From Apostichopus japonicus (lineage: Eukaryota > Echinodermata > Holothuroidea > Aspidochirotida > Stichopodidae), in assembly GCF_037975245.1 (NCBI RefSeq), contig NC_092579.1, positions 25,651,166 through 25,715,165 of the forward strand: a DNA stretch of 64,000 nucleotides, read 5' to 3'. Numbering within the stretch: position 1 is the stretch's first letter; each line of letters opens with the position of its first letter. Made by a program: the position numbers and the translations under genes. The notes beneath the pieces are model-generated. The model ran no database searches and had not been told where the DNA came from. It saw only the letters and a list, made by a program, of their open reading frames with translations. Below are positions 13,220-24,439 of this stretch, in pieces.

Positions 13220-14074
13220 TTGTTTATCCATTCTAATAACTCAACCAAAACACGTTCTTTTAGCTTCATATTAACAACAGAGAACATCGATATGGAATAT
13301 ATTGATAACTTGATAATCCACATCGGAACCAATGATATTGCCAATGGAATAAGTACCGAGGAAATCGTGCAGAAATTTGAAAATACGGTGACCAATATTC
13401 AAACAATTTCCCCCCACCGACCCAACCTGACTATCTCAGTCCCATGCCCCAAATGCATAGACCAAAAATGACCAATGTCACAGAGCTTGACTCCCGATTG
13501 GAGGAATTAATGAGGAAACTTGAATGCAAGTACCTGAATAACCTTACGTCATTCATGTACGCCGATGGCAATGTTCTACGATGATGCCCACCTAAACAAA
13601 AAGGGCTCCAACCGACTCATCGATAGATTCACTGACATACCAAGCAATTACAAGAGGGTGCAACACAATACAGGACAGCGCCGTTCAAACCAGCTCTCCA
13701 ATCAAATTGCAACCATCAATGAAAGACGCCCTCAACTTTACAACATAGGACAGCGCCGCTACAACCAGTCCTCTCATCAAAGTTCTAATATCAATGTAAG
13801 ACGCCCTCTTCATCAGAACTCATCTGTGAATACGAGAAGGCGTGCTAACTTTTCACCCACGTACACCAATTACAGGAGAGATGAGTCGCACCACAGGCAT
13901 TATGACAACCGATCCCAAAGGCAAGTCACGAACTCTGACATCTCCAGATTCAGTGGATGCTGCAACTGTGGGGAAAGAAACCACAGTGTAGCGGTATGTA
14001 GATATGACAATAAGATAAAATGTTTTCAGTGCAATAGGTACGGCCACAAAGCAACTAATTGCTACTCATACTAG
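13220..14074 (+). pseudogene. LINE ORF1: SGNH-esterase-like segment plus two CCHC zinc knuckles
   Basis: The first piece (13220-13471) contains DNLIIHIGTNDIANG, matching the conserved GTND block of SGNH hydrolases found in CR1-type ORF1 proteins, followed by PNLTISVPCPK. The frame then breaks. The second piece (13565-14074) starts with DDAHLNKKGSNRLIDRF, which corresponds to the family's C-terminal DxxH catalytic block, here D-A-H. A basic Asn/Arg/Gln-rich linker follows, with two repeats of an IGQRR-type phrase. The end has two perfect CX2CX4HX4C knuckles: CNCGERNHSVAVC preceded by C, and CFQCNRYGHKATNC. Such ORF1 proteins bind element RNA in a cytoplasmic particle. The esterase role is poorly understood. 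The two pieces need at least one frameshift to join. Confidence 0.75.
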
Positions 14075-14460
14075 GTGTGTGGCCAAGAAGGTCTGGCCGT
14101 CATTGAACTAAGGTCCAGCAGAGATAATATTCAAGAACATGGTAAAGACGATAGTCCCAAGCACTTGGTAAATGGTGCTATTGACCATATGCTTATTCAT
14201 ACATCTGATTCCACCATACTTAGTCAAAATCGTTATAGTATTTTAGATGATGAATGTTCTTTAGTAGATATATCAGAATTGGTATAAATGGTAGTTCTTT
14301 CTCTGACGCACAGAATTACCGAGGTATCAATCAAAAGTCAAAATCAACAAAGCCTAGCTAAAGACAGCACCAAACATGTACGATTTCCATTTCTATACTA
14401 TCAAGTCAAACTGATGCTCATTCTAAGCTAGAACATGGAAATAACCACCCGGAATATAAT

Positions 14461-15075
14461 GTGTCACTTGAAGAATACGTTGAACTTTATAATGGTGCAA
14501 TTCCAACGTTTAAAGAAAAGGGATTAAAACTCGCCCATCAAAATATAAGAAGTTTGCCCAGTAAAATAGAGGAATTACGTCATATTCTGAGAAATAACCC
14601 TTTTGATGTAGTTTGTATCTCAGAAAGTTTTTGTGATGATACAATATGCGATGAAGTGATAAATATGCCAAATTTTTATTTCTCATCGGAAAGATAGAAA
14701 TAGAAATGGTGGCGGTATTGTAGTTTATATAAATAGTGGTATTAATCACATCCGAAGACATGATTTGGAATTTGAACAACTTGAAGTGGTTTGGGTCGAA
14801 ATTAAAAGGACTAAAAGTAAATCACTCTTGGTTGGTGCTGTGTACAGACCGCCAAATGCTGATGTATCATTTTTTGAATACTTTACATCTATGATTGAAA
14901 AGGCTATTTCATCCGACAACGAAGTTTTCATTTTAGGTGATTTTAATTGTGACTTATTGAGCAATACTCCATGTGTAAATATGAGAAAACTCACGGAAAT
15001 TGCGAATCTCTTACAAATTTCCCAACTTGTCAAAAAAACCAACAAGGATCACAGATTCAACGTCAACATTAATTG
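14461..15075 (+). pseudogene. LINE ORF2 N-terminus: APE-type endonuclease, frameshifted
   Basis: The first segment (14461-14697) has LKLAHQNIRSLPSKIEELRH and DVVCISESF, the N-terminal Asn and Glu blocks of the exonuclease-endonuclease-phosphatase fold. After a one-base shift near 14697 the frame resumes with NGGGIVVYI, then VGAVYRPPNA and FILGDFNCDLL (14765-15075), the family's YRPP and GDFN blocks. The SDH-containing last block (SVSDHRC) is recognisable around 15128-15152 in another frame. In an intact element this domain nicks target DNA to prime reverse transcription. Here the reading frame is broken at least twice. Confidence 0.8.
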
Positions 15076-15169
15076 ACCATATATACACTTCAAATGTAGA
15101 TATACATTGTAAAACTGGTGTAGTATAGCTACGTCAGTAAGTGACCATAGGTGTAATTTTCTAAAATAT

Positions 15170-15959
15170 TTATAAAACAAAGTTGGGATCATCTTTCTCA
15201 AGAAATTTTATTTCTCATAGGTTATAAATTTCTTACAACCAGCATGTAACTGCAAAATGGTGTTAAACTGTAATTCCTCATGCTCATACATTTACATAGC
15301 TCCCAACTCTTGAGAAGGCAAATGCTGGTCCATGCAACGAATCGCCGTCCTGGGGGAGGGGTATAAGGGGAGGGGGTGTCCCCCTCCCCTTTTGGAATTT
15401 TTTTGGAATCCTGGTGATGCCTACATGTAAAATGGTGGCACTTAGAAAGGCTTTTGTCACCCAAAATTTTCTGAGAAATATGCATTTTTTTGTGTGTAAT
15501 ATCAATAAATTGAATAGTAGGTGATAATTCATTCTTTCCCGTGGCATGAAAATGTTCGCTGCTCGCCCCAATGAAAAGAAATATAGGCTAATTTGAGGTT
15601 CAAATGATGCTGTAAAGGAGGTTTTATGCTCTATTATGCTAAATGCTAAAGAAATGATGGTTGCTAAGTCAAAATTTGATGCAAATTTTTTTATGTATAC
15701 TTGACAATTACAATGCGGTTTTTTTTCGGACGCTTGTGCGGGTCAGCGGGTTTGGGTGTTAGAATGCGGGTCTAATTCCCGCGAATTGCATTTAATTTTA
15801 AACCAGAAAACGAAAAGGTTTAGAGTAGTCTACCACTGCTATTCCTCTCGATTTTTTAAATTTCCAATCATATGATTAGCGGATGTTCGGAAACACTTTT
15901 TGGCTCACCTTTGGGGGGGGGGGCATGGCCCCCCTTGGCCCCCCCTTGGATCCGCCAGT
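15170..15959. mobile_element. MITE-like insertion inside the LINE
   Basis: This block breaks the LINE between the endonuclease SDH block and the downstream linker (CKHVKYRSFRDFD). It has a G-rich/C-rich mirrored patch at 15351-15390 resembling element C. It ends with a hAT-like terminus CCTTGGATCCGCCAGTG at 15943-15959, preceded by G- and C-runs. The matching left terminus was not found, so the left limit and the number of insertions are uncertain. Confidence 0.5.
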
Positions 15960-15974
15960 GAACTCAGCAAAAAG

Positions 15975-17101
15975 TCACCTCAATGAGGGGTGTAAGCATG
16001 TTAAGTACCGATCGTTTCGTGATTTTGATATATTGTCATTCAGGCGTGACTTATCAAAACAGGACTTTCAGTCAGTTACATAAAATCATGATGTAGATCA
16101 AGCATGGAATTTATGGTTAGAATTAGTCCTTGATGTTGTAGAAAGACATGCTCCTTAAAAAGAAAAACGTGTTAGATCCAAAACATGCCCATGGTTAACA
16201 GGAGAAAATATGTGTTTAATGAATGAAAGAGATTATTTCCTAACGAAAGCAAGGAAAAGTAAAAATGAAATGATTGGGATGTTAATAAGCAATTACGTAA
16301 TCAAATGACAAACAGTATTCGTGCTCAGAAGCAAATTTAAGTTATATTCAAAACAAACTTAAAGAAAACAGTAATGCCCAGGGGGCATTTTGGAAGGTTT
16401 TTAAAGGTATCAGCCCAAGGGCAGAACCAGTACTTCCCTCCTGTTTGACACTCAATGATGCTAATATTGATAATTTATCGGGCATTGCAGAAGAGTTTAA
16501 TGTATATACTTTGCTACAATTGGTGGAAGGGTCGCTCCAAGACACGATTCTTATCATGCTTTCGATATAGAATACACAGATGCTGTATTTGACATATAAT
16601 GCAAGGTTTCTTACGCAAAAATAAATCATTCCTTTCTTTAGATCAACTTGATATTATATACAAGAGCATGATTCTACCACATTTTTTATATGTATCCACT
16701 GTATGGTCTGAACATTACGTAAATGATATGCAGAAATTATGTAAATTACAAGGCAGGTGTGCCCGTAATATAACTGGTTCGTCATATGATATCCGAACAC
16801 AAGATCAATTGAAATCACTGAATTGGGACTTTTTATATGATTTGTACAAAAATCACACCAAAAAGCGCATAATGATGTTTAAATGTTGGAATGATCTTAC
16901 GCCAGAGTATCTCTCAAAGTCGATTAAAAACCCCGTAAACCATGCATACCATACAAGATACTCTGAGAACTCTATCATTGTCCCTTTATGTGTAACGGAA
17001 GCGTACAAAAAGTCCTTTTCCTACACGGGAGCAAAACTCTGGAATATGCTACCTGTTGAAATACAGGGGAAAAAAGTCTTGCCATTTTCAAACACAAATT
17101 A
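15975..17101 (+). pseudogene. LINE ORF2 linker and C-terminus, RT core deleted
   Basis: The linker reads CKHVKYRSFRDFDILSFRRD, then in broken frames CPWLTGE and AFWKVFKGISP, as in the region between endonuclease and RT of CR1/L2 ORF2. Near 16560-16600 it passes straight into the post-RT region (16599-17102): LDIIYKSMILPHFLYVSTVW, CARNITGSS and GAKLWNMLPVEIQ, the usual C-terminal landmarks. All RT catalytic motifs (LD.SKAFD, PQG, YADD) are missing. That is an internal deletion rather than point decay. No function is expected. Confidence 0.8.
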
Positions 17102-17552
17102 AAACGTCTCGATGCTGCTTAAAATGACATTAGTCTTGCCCTATTATAATATGTACTATAGTGATTTCTTATATTGTTTTTCTTTATTTCATTTAGTCTC
17201 TTATAACTTTTATTCTCTTTTTATTTAGCTTGTGTTTTATTGTTATAATGTTTTATCTTTTTAATATTTGACACCTTTTGCTAATTCTTATTTTTTAAAT
17301 AATTTCTATATTTTGGTAATACTTATATTTTAGATTATTCTTATATTTTTGATAATTCTTTTAGTTTCCATTTTTATCTATTTTGTAGTTGTCTCCACTT
17401 TACAGCTTTAATTATGTTGTATCTGTATTTTTAATTGTGTTTTACTTTTTTATTTATAACGTTTAATGTAAAAAGCAGGGCCTTATTGGAAACCAGCTTT
17501 TGCTGAATAAGCAACCCTGGATAAAAATGCGAATAAATAAATAAATAAATAT

Positions 17553-18228
17553 AGATGATATTCAACACAATTTGTGTTTGATGCATTGTTTACATGTTAT
17601 GTAATGTCAAAATAAATTGTTAGATTCCAATGAAGTTTTGTGTTGCATCGGGAGAAACTGACCTAATTGTCTGTGTGTTAGTCTAGGTATAGTCTAGTCA
17701 TTTTAACTATAACCCCTGATGTATCTCTTAAAAGATTATAACTCTCACCACCATTTGAAATGAGATTTACTCGGGCTACAACAGTTTCAACCAAATTGGT
17801 GTGAACTTACATGTCAAATATCAATCAATCAGTTACATATTATACAAACGATTACTGGGATTATACAAACATGAATCAAGTTTATTTAATCACCTTATTC
17901 CAAGTAGATATCAGAAAAGAGTGATTAACGAAAAATTCTCAATAAACTGACCAAATAAGTAAAAAGGCACCACCATTGTCAAACAAGTCATTGATAGAAT
18001 AAATTCCGTAACTAATCCAATGCATGATAAGCAATTATTGGTTTTTTATTAGCTTGAATGGTACTATTGTTCCAAATTAATTGACAAAGAAATAGAGAAT
18101 TCTCTAAGTAAGATTACAAACGAAAATTTAGCAGATAGTACTATACGTTGCATGAAAGACATGATCCCGCTAGAAAAAAATCGTAACTTTTTAGCTTACA
18201 AGCTTGATAAAAAATAGTGATCTATGTT
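17553..18228. other. Spacer with one small unrecognised open frame
   Basis: A reading frame at 18053-18217 (plus strand) encodes LEWYYCSKLIDKEIENSLSK and ends with FLAYKLDKK and a stop. The residue mix looks like protein, perhaps the tail of a transposon protein, but I do not recognise it. No start codon or splice site is evident. Confidence 0.35.
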
Positions 18229-18233
18229 CATAC

Positions 18234-20193
18234 CAGGCGCGTATCCAGGATTTTCTAACCCGGGGGGCGCGAATTACTATCTAAGTGGAGCGCCACCATC
18301 GGTTGGCGCGCAGCGTACAAGGAAATTTCTGGTTTTGATACCCCCCAGATCACCGGAAATAGCACTTCCCGGGCTTGAAAATGACCAACCAGATGTACAC
18401 TTTTGCCTGAGAACCAAGTATTTCCCAAAAGTTTTTTCCATCCATAACCTTCTTGAAGATTGTCACCAGTCACACATCATGTTCGACCTGATTGCATGTC
18501 CTATGGATCATTGCTTTTGTGGGTGATTCTACGTCACGGCCCACAATATCCGAAAGCCCCACTTTTCAAGGTTTTAAGCCGATTATTTGTTAAGAATTTG
18601 AAAATTCCCATTTCTCGTGAATAAAATCACTTGAAAACATACCCATAATGTTGCAGAAAATTCAATCTATGGACAAGCAATATAGAAAAACCTCCTTGAA
18701 CCCCTAACAGACAGGTCAAAGTTGCACGAGTAGAGGAAAGTATGATGAAGAATGTTGGTGAGGAAATTTTCTAAAATTCCGACACAGTTAATTTATTGGT
18801 GTAGAAATATTGCAACCTCTATAATGGCTATTATAAAACTTGGTTGAAGGAAATGAAAAATAGCAGATATTTCTGATATGAGGTATATCGAAACCGAACA
18901 CTACACACATAGGCGTAGGTCCCGTAGGAGGCGGTGGCTGCAGCCCCCCCCCCCCCCCGCAACCAAATGTTTGCCCATCTTTTTCGGGAACCTACTGAAA
19001 GAAAAATAAATAGCAATGAATAGCTTAAAAATGATCTCCTTGTAATTAAAATAAAGTTGTAAGCTTGGCCGACATTACTACTGTAAAAGAGAGTTTTGAC
19101 ATAAATGGATCTGTATGATTTTTCTCCATCTACATAAGACATTTGGTTCTTTACATAGCATCCAGCGGTATACTGTGCAACTTTCACGGACCGTAAGGCA
19201 CACGATGCCATGCACTGTAATGACCGATGCTTGCTTATATGATATTGGCATTGATATGTTGAACGCGCGCTTCGCGCGCGAAAAATTTTGGCTTTTTTTT
19301 CGGGCAAGTCATTACAGCCCCCAAATCCAATTGGGCTCCTACGCCTTTAACTACACACATAGACAGTTTTTGAGGCTGTTCATCGTGGAACATGCATTTC
19401 AATGCTCACTGATATGATGTTATATCTGCTCTTTGCTTTACAAATTCGAACAGGCGTGTAGCGAGTAATTGCCAAGGAAGGGGCGAAGAAGCCTGTAGGC
19501 AAACTATCTAAGCGAAGCGCCACTATGAGTTGGCGCGAAGCGTACAAGAAAAATTTTGGCCGAAAATGCCTCCCAGATCGCTGGAAATGACACTTCCCAG
19601 GCCATGTAAGTTGCATCTAAGCATTGTCTATTTTGAAATTACCAGCGATGTCATAAAGAAAATTTGCTCGGGGGGGGGGGCGGTCGCCCCCTTCCCGAAA
19701 TGCGTCATGTACCCCGACGACTCGGTCGAGTTCAAGACCAGCCACAGTTGGTTCCATATAGCACAATTGTACAATTGTTTAAGGCGTCCATACACACACA
19801 CGCGCGCGTTATGACAGACCATATATAGTATTTATATAGATACATTAGTGAGAGAGGAAAAATGGAAACGTCAAAAATGGAGTTGTCGGTGTAAGGGGAA
19901 GGGTGAGGCGCACACCCCCTCCGTAATCCTTGATCTGTCACTGGCTATACCCTGTGTATATTATAGGGATCAGCGCTTTAACTATGACTGTTCCTCTTTC
20001 TCTTCCCGAGGTCTTGGCTATCTTCTACTCCCTCCTTTTTTCCTTTTTCTCTCTTTTTTCTTTTCCCTTCCTTCCTCTCCTCCTTTTCTTTTTTTCCCCC
20101 TCCTTTTCCCTTTTTTCTTCTCTTTTTTCTCTCCTCTTTTCATTACCCGGGGGGCGCGCGCCCCCAACGCCCCCCCCCCTGGATACGCACCTG
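18234..20193 (-). mobile_element. Family A copy 2, complete, 5-bp TSD CATAC
   Basis: The ends are CAGGCGCGTATCCAGG (18234-18249) and CCTGGATACGCACCTG (20178-20193), flanked by CATAC at 18229-18233 and 20194-20198. Read on the minus strand the order is: left end, GC palindrome, polypurine tract, TCTATCATAACGCG segment, internal hairpin module (plus coordinates near 19530), GC-rich palindrome (near 19265-19281), a C-run, then the terminal hairpin module (near 18300) and right end. No transposase is encoded, so it is non-autonomous. A 5-bp TSD is unusual among DNA transposons. The hAT5 subgroup and Transib are candidate superfamilies by TSD length, but I cannot assign one. Confidence 0.9.
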
Positions 20194-20198
20194 CATAC

Positions 20199-20737
20199 GG
20201 TCACTTGGATGTTCCAAATCACCGACATATTTACCCTAACCCACCGACACACACACAGACAAACACACGCAATCACCATCGCATAGATTCCTTGAGCTCT
20301 CGGGCAACTTAGAATCAAAACGGTTTCAGTTACCGATTTTCTAGCCGAGCTAAATAGGCTTTCCAGCACCTGTAATTTTCGAACGTTCTTGAATGATTCA
20401 TTACGTGATAGATTCGTTTGCATGATTCGCTAACTTTGGAATGCGCCTTAAAAATTTCTCTTAACGTGGAGCCGGCTGCAAAAAGTGCATCGATTAGTGA
20501 AGGAGGGGTCCCCTATACCAGTGTTCTGCAAGTGACGAACAAATAATACAAAGGAAACATGTTTTAAGGATTTTTAACTGTCATATTTGTAATCGTGTAA
20601 GACATTTTTAAGGTGCTTGTAGAAACCATTTAAATGTAGTTTAGCCTAATTGTAATAAAAGTAAAGCTATCGTTTCTAGGAAAAGTAAATGAAGTTCCAA
20701 GACTAAGGAAGTGAGAAACGAAGCTTAGATTTGATTA
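20199..20737. other. Spacer with no recognised gene
   Basis: Nothing recognisable. A short CA-rich stretch lies near 20248-20270. Confidence 0.3.
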
Positions 20738-22490
20738 GGAGTGATGATAATGTTGCTATTTACTATGTTAGAACCGTTCGGGCATGTATACCCGGTTGAG
20801 GTTAAAGTTGGAAGAAAAGTAATGTTTTAGAGAAGAAGTTATGAGCTGGCAAGGGTTGTTCATGATAGATTTCCGATTAAAGCATGTACGAAGGCAGCAT
20901 TTTATAAGTTAAGATCTTTACCGCTAGCTACCAAAGATAAGGTGTCTGATGATCTAAATAGATTGGTAAAGGAAGGCATTGTTAAACAAAGAGTAAACTT
21001 TCCATATTGTGCCGCTCCTATTGTCCCAGTGAGGAAAGGGGATGGTAATGTTAGGGTGTGTGATGACTATAAGATTACAATCAACCCTGTAATGTATCAA
21101 CAATAATATCTTTTGAGTTACTTGCGCAAGTAAATGGTGGTCAAACGATTTTGACTTGATTTATCAAATGCGCATTTACAGATTGTTCTAGATTCTGAGT
21201 CAAGGAAGTATGTTACGATTAATGTACATTTAGGATCCGTTGTTCTAGATTGCCATTTGGTGTAGCTTCTGCACCATCAATTTTCCAGTAATGTATGGAC
21301 CAAATATTAAATGGGTGGAATGGGGTTGGATGTTTAGATCAAGTCAGACTAGACAAGTTGGCTTGAAATGAAGAGAATCAGTGTTCATTCTTCTAGTAAC
21401 TCTGTTGAATACCTGGGTTTTGTGGTCGATCATGCTAGGAAGTTACATTACCATCGCTCATTGGTATGATAAATTATTATAGAACATCTATACCAAATTT
21501 ATCGTCTATTCTGATACCTATGACATCAGTTCTTAAGATTGGCAAAGATTTCACTTGGGGTCTTGTGATTGTCAAATGTATTTTGATGCGGTGAAACAAA
21601 TTCTTATTCCTGCAAAAGTGCTTGCATATTTTTATCTTTCAAAAGATATCATTTTAGCTGTTGATGCTTTTCCATATGATATTGGTGCAGTCTTTTCACA
21701 TGCAACTTAGAAAGGTTAAAAAACCAATTGCATATGCTTCCAGAAAACTTACTAGCTGAGCAAAATTATCCACAAATTGAAAGAGGTTTTAGCTATTGTA
21801 TATGGTTACGCATGCATATTGGTCAGGTTTAGAGTAGCAGATTGAACAAATAGTAGAATCGTGTCAAGCTTGTCAAAACCCTTTGTAAACCTTCGCAATG
21901 GTCAACAATAATGCACTGTATTTATGATAATTTCTTGTTCCTTGCCGATGTGATATGTATTTTATAGTAGTTGATGCTCGCTTCAATTGCCAGACGTAGT
22001 CTACAACTTTATCCAACACTATCATTGGGTTAAGAACTTTGTTTGCAAGATATGCCAAGTTGCCAAAAGAAATTGTATCTAATTATAGCAGAAGAGTTTC
22101 AAGTTTTGCAAACAAAACGGCTTCCATCATATTAGAAGTGCTGTTAAGCTTCCTGCTTCTAACGGTGAGGTAGGGAGATTTGTATGAACGTTCGAGCAGT
22201 GAAAGAAAATTAAGTGGTCAAATTCAAACGAAAAGAAATGAAAGGTTGCTCTAGGATATAGGACAACTCCACTATCGTTGACCAAAGATACCAGCAAAAT
22301 TGTTGAACAAAGAGAGCTTCATGGGATGTTATCTGTGTTGAAACCAAATTTATGTACTTATGTTATGGGCAAACAGATTCATTTCCGGTTGTCATTTCCA
22401 GAAAGGTCTCTCACATGCCATGGCGATTATTCCAAACGCCAAACAGTGGTTTCGGAGTTTAAACATGTGACATTCCGAGACTGAGTTGCT
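20738..22490 (+). pseudogene. Ty3-type LTR retrotransposon pol remnant (RT, RNase H, integrase)
   Basis: Short conserved stretches appear in pol order across all three frames. RT: KDKVSDDLNRLVKEGIVKQ, YCAAPIVPVRKGDGNVRVCD, and RLPFGVASAPSIFQ (about 21250-21290). The connection to RNase H carries FDAVKQILIPAKVLAYF, then LAVDAFPYDIGAVFSH (about 21655-21705). Integrase: ESCQACQNP (about 21855), YFIVVDARFN (about 21955), and a later YRTTP-like stretch with DLC-YVMGKQ. Many stops and deletions, including the RT YxDD core, show an old dead copy. I saw no LTRs. It encodes only polyprotein remnants of a metazoan Ty3-like element. Confidence 0.8.
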
Positions 22491-23261
22491 TACTGCATAG
22501 TCTACTTGGAAATCTTCGGAAACGGTAAAGGAGTAAAGTTAGTCAGTAATAACAATAAAAGCATATGTAAATCTCAATATGATGAAAGTCTTGGAGTTTA
22601 CATTGAGCTACGCTTGGTGTGTTTGAGATCTTTGAGAAGGTTGTGATTTAATAGAGGAATATATCCTTAAAAATAATTTTTTCCCTCTATTGTCTAATTG
22701 TACATCCCTGTATTCACATTAGTTTCCTTTTGGGAGATCCGGGACACAACGGAACATTTGATGGAGGATAATTCTTTGTACAAATTTCTTTTAGCACAAC
22801 ACTACTATAATGCAAAGACAAATGCTTAAGTCCCTATAAACAGATTTGTTTCTGTAGGGAAGTGAAGGCAGGGTTACAAGGGTTTTATAACCACTCGCAT
22901 ATCTTGATCAAGTACGAAACCATCCTTGTTCACACTTCAGAACACACCCGTACTTCAAGCCGGCATGGGTGATTAATTTCCCTAGGCCTTGTTCACATTT
23001 AAGAATGCACAGGCGATTATTGATCTTAAGTCCGGGAGGAGGATTATGAATTAAGAACAAGATCCGTTCACATTTAAGAGCAAGTAAGTTTTGAAGTAAG
23101 TCATTCACACTAAGGGAATTAATCGCCCTTGCGGACTTGAAGTACCAGTGCGTTCTTAAGTTTGAATAAGGCCTAAGTGTTGCATTATGATGATGTTGAA
23201 CAAGCCAATATTTCCTTAAACAGCTAATATAAAAACCAAACTCAACGCCCTGAACCCATAC
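22491..23261. other. Spacer with recurring TTCACA-TTAAG words
   Basis: Between 22915 and 23165 the words GTTCACAC/TTTAAGA recur about every 60-70 bases (near 22927, 22990, 23068, 23103), suggesting a degenerate tandem repeat. No gene was recognised. Confidence 0.4.
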
Positions 23262-23341
23262 TGTGCAATTGCACAACATGTTGTAAACTAGTAAGTTTAC
23301 TAACTTACTAGTGTGCTACTGACATGTTGTGCAATGGCACA
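23262..23341. repeat. Imperfect 80-bp inverted repeat (hairpin)
   Basis: TGTGCAATTGCACAACATGT on the left pairs with ACATGTTGTGCAATGGCACA on the right, and ACTAGTAAG pairs with CTTACTAGT nearer the centre, leaving a short loop. Each arm also contains its own small palindrome. Confidence 0.8.
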
Positions 23342-24061
23342 TTATTGTACATGGAAAGATTAAATTGATAACTGTGTGCAACTGAAGGTCTCCTTTAAAG
23401 AAATCCATCCTTCTATTTATTATTCACACTCCTGGTAGGTTTCCATTGCTGACCCACAGAGTCAAGAAAAGGTTGACAGGTTTTCAGTTCTACTACTGTA
23501 TCCTCTACAAAGAGGTTGATAGGTTATCACTTGGCTTATTATATACTGGTTTTGTTTTCCTCATACCATTCTTTATGTTTATCAGTCTTGTGAATCTAAC
23601 AATTTTGCATTTTAATGAAGCTGATTGCCCTTTCTAATGTACCATCAGATACAAGTAAAAAGTGAAATATTAATAACAGATACCCATTGAAACTTTCTTC
23701 CACTGTCTCCATTAATGACAATAATTACTTGACTTTTGTACAATATTTATGACAAGAAGAGTAAGCTACAACTGAGTCCTGTCTCTGCAGTTTTCTCTTT
23801 AAGCATTAAAAGAAATTTTGTGAATATCTCTTATGACTAAACTAAAAGAACAAACACTAAATGACTCAATGAAGTTTCTTTACATAGCACTTAAGACAAA
23901 TGCATTGCAAACACAGCTACTTTGAATATTTCTCAACCAAAGCATAGTATTTATATAGCTGATAAAAGTCCTCCAATTCTTTTCAGAATTAATTTGCACC
24001 ATTCCATCATCCATCTCAGTAGTAGTAATCCTTTCACAGTTCAGGATAAAGGGGAGTTTTC
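23342..24061. other. Presumed 3' flank/UTR of MRPL27
   Basis: Downstream of the MRPL27 stop on the minus strand. AT-rich with no further coding similarity. I could not fix a polyadenylation site. Confidence 0.35.
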
Positions 24062-24265
24062 TCAAATCTGTGTAACAAGTCTGAATTTGCCAATCTGTGG
24101 GGCAGGTCTTACATTGACAAACTTCTTCTCCATCCTTTCATCTGGCAACATTGGGGCAACATTCTTAGACCAATCATCCTCTGGAGCTGGCTGCCATTTC
24201 TGTTTTGTGAAGTAAACCTGGCCATCTACTTGAGCATTTAAAGTTCTTCTGTACCCAGCTAGGAC
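24062..24265 (-). CDS. MRPL27: Mitochondrial ribosomal protein L27, terminal coding exon
   Basis: Last coding exon of MRPL27, a component of the large subunit of the mitochondrial ribosome, homologous to bacterial bL27. It follows an acceptor (minus strand TTTAG at 24270-24266), starts in phase 0 and runs 67 codons to TGA at 24064-24062. Landmarks: VLAGYRRTLNAQVDGQVYFT aligns to the conserved block ending in a G-x-V-x-Y/F-T motif, and KKFVNVRPAPQIGKFRLVTQI is the C-terminal tail known from animal MRPL27 (F-V-x-V...G-x-F-x-L). With exons at 29581-29651 and 30272-30415 the phases join cleanly and the order matches the family. The first exon with the start codon was not found. The intron before this exon is about 5.3 kb and full of mobile elements. 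Confidence 0.88.
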   Translation of the reverse strand, partial: VLAGYRRTLNAQVDGQVYFTKQKWQPAPEDDWSKNVAPMLPDERMEKKFVNVRPAPQIGKFRLVTQI

Positions 24266-24439
24266 CTAAAAATGAAACAAGATAACAGAAAAGACATGGA
24301 GAGTAGATTAACAGAATGAATTTATACTTGAGGATTAGATAAGTAGCAGGAATCATTAATCATGTTGATAAAGTCTATTTAGTGACATAGTATAACAAGA
24401 ACCCAACAGCACTATGGTTCCTTGCTTACAGTATTGGAA

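Larger units (their letters stand above)
13190..17551 (+). mobile_element. L2/CR1-like LINE, two ORFs, interrupted and internally deleted
   Basis: In order: an ORF1 remnant with an SGNH-esterase-like region and two zinc knuckles; an ORF2 with an APE-type endonuclease; a block of unrelated MITE-like sequence at about 15170-15959; the post-endonuclease linker; then directly the C-terminal part of ORF2. The catalytic RT palm is absent. The 3' end is a short (AATA)n tail at 17532-17551. Combining an esterase-like ORF1 with an APE endonuclease is typical of CR1/L2-group LINEs. Multiple stops and frameshifts make it a dead copy. The 5' limit is approximate. Confidence 0.8.
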
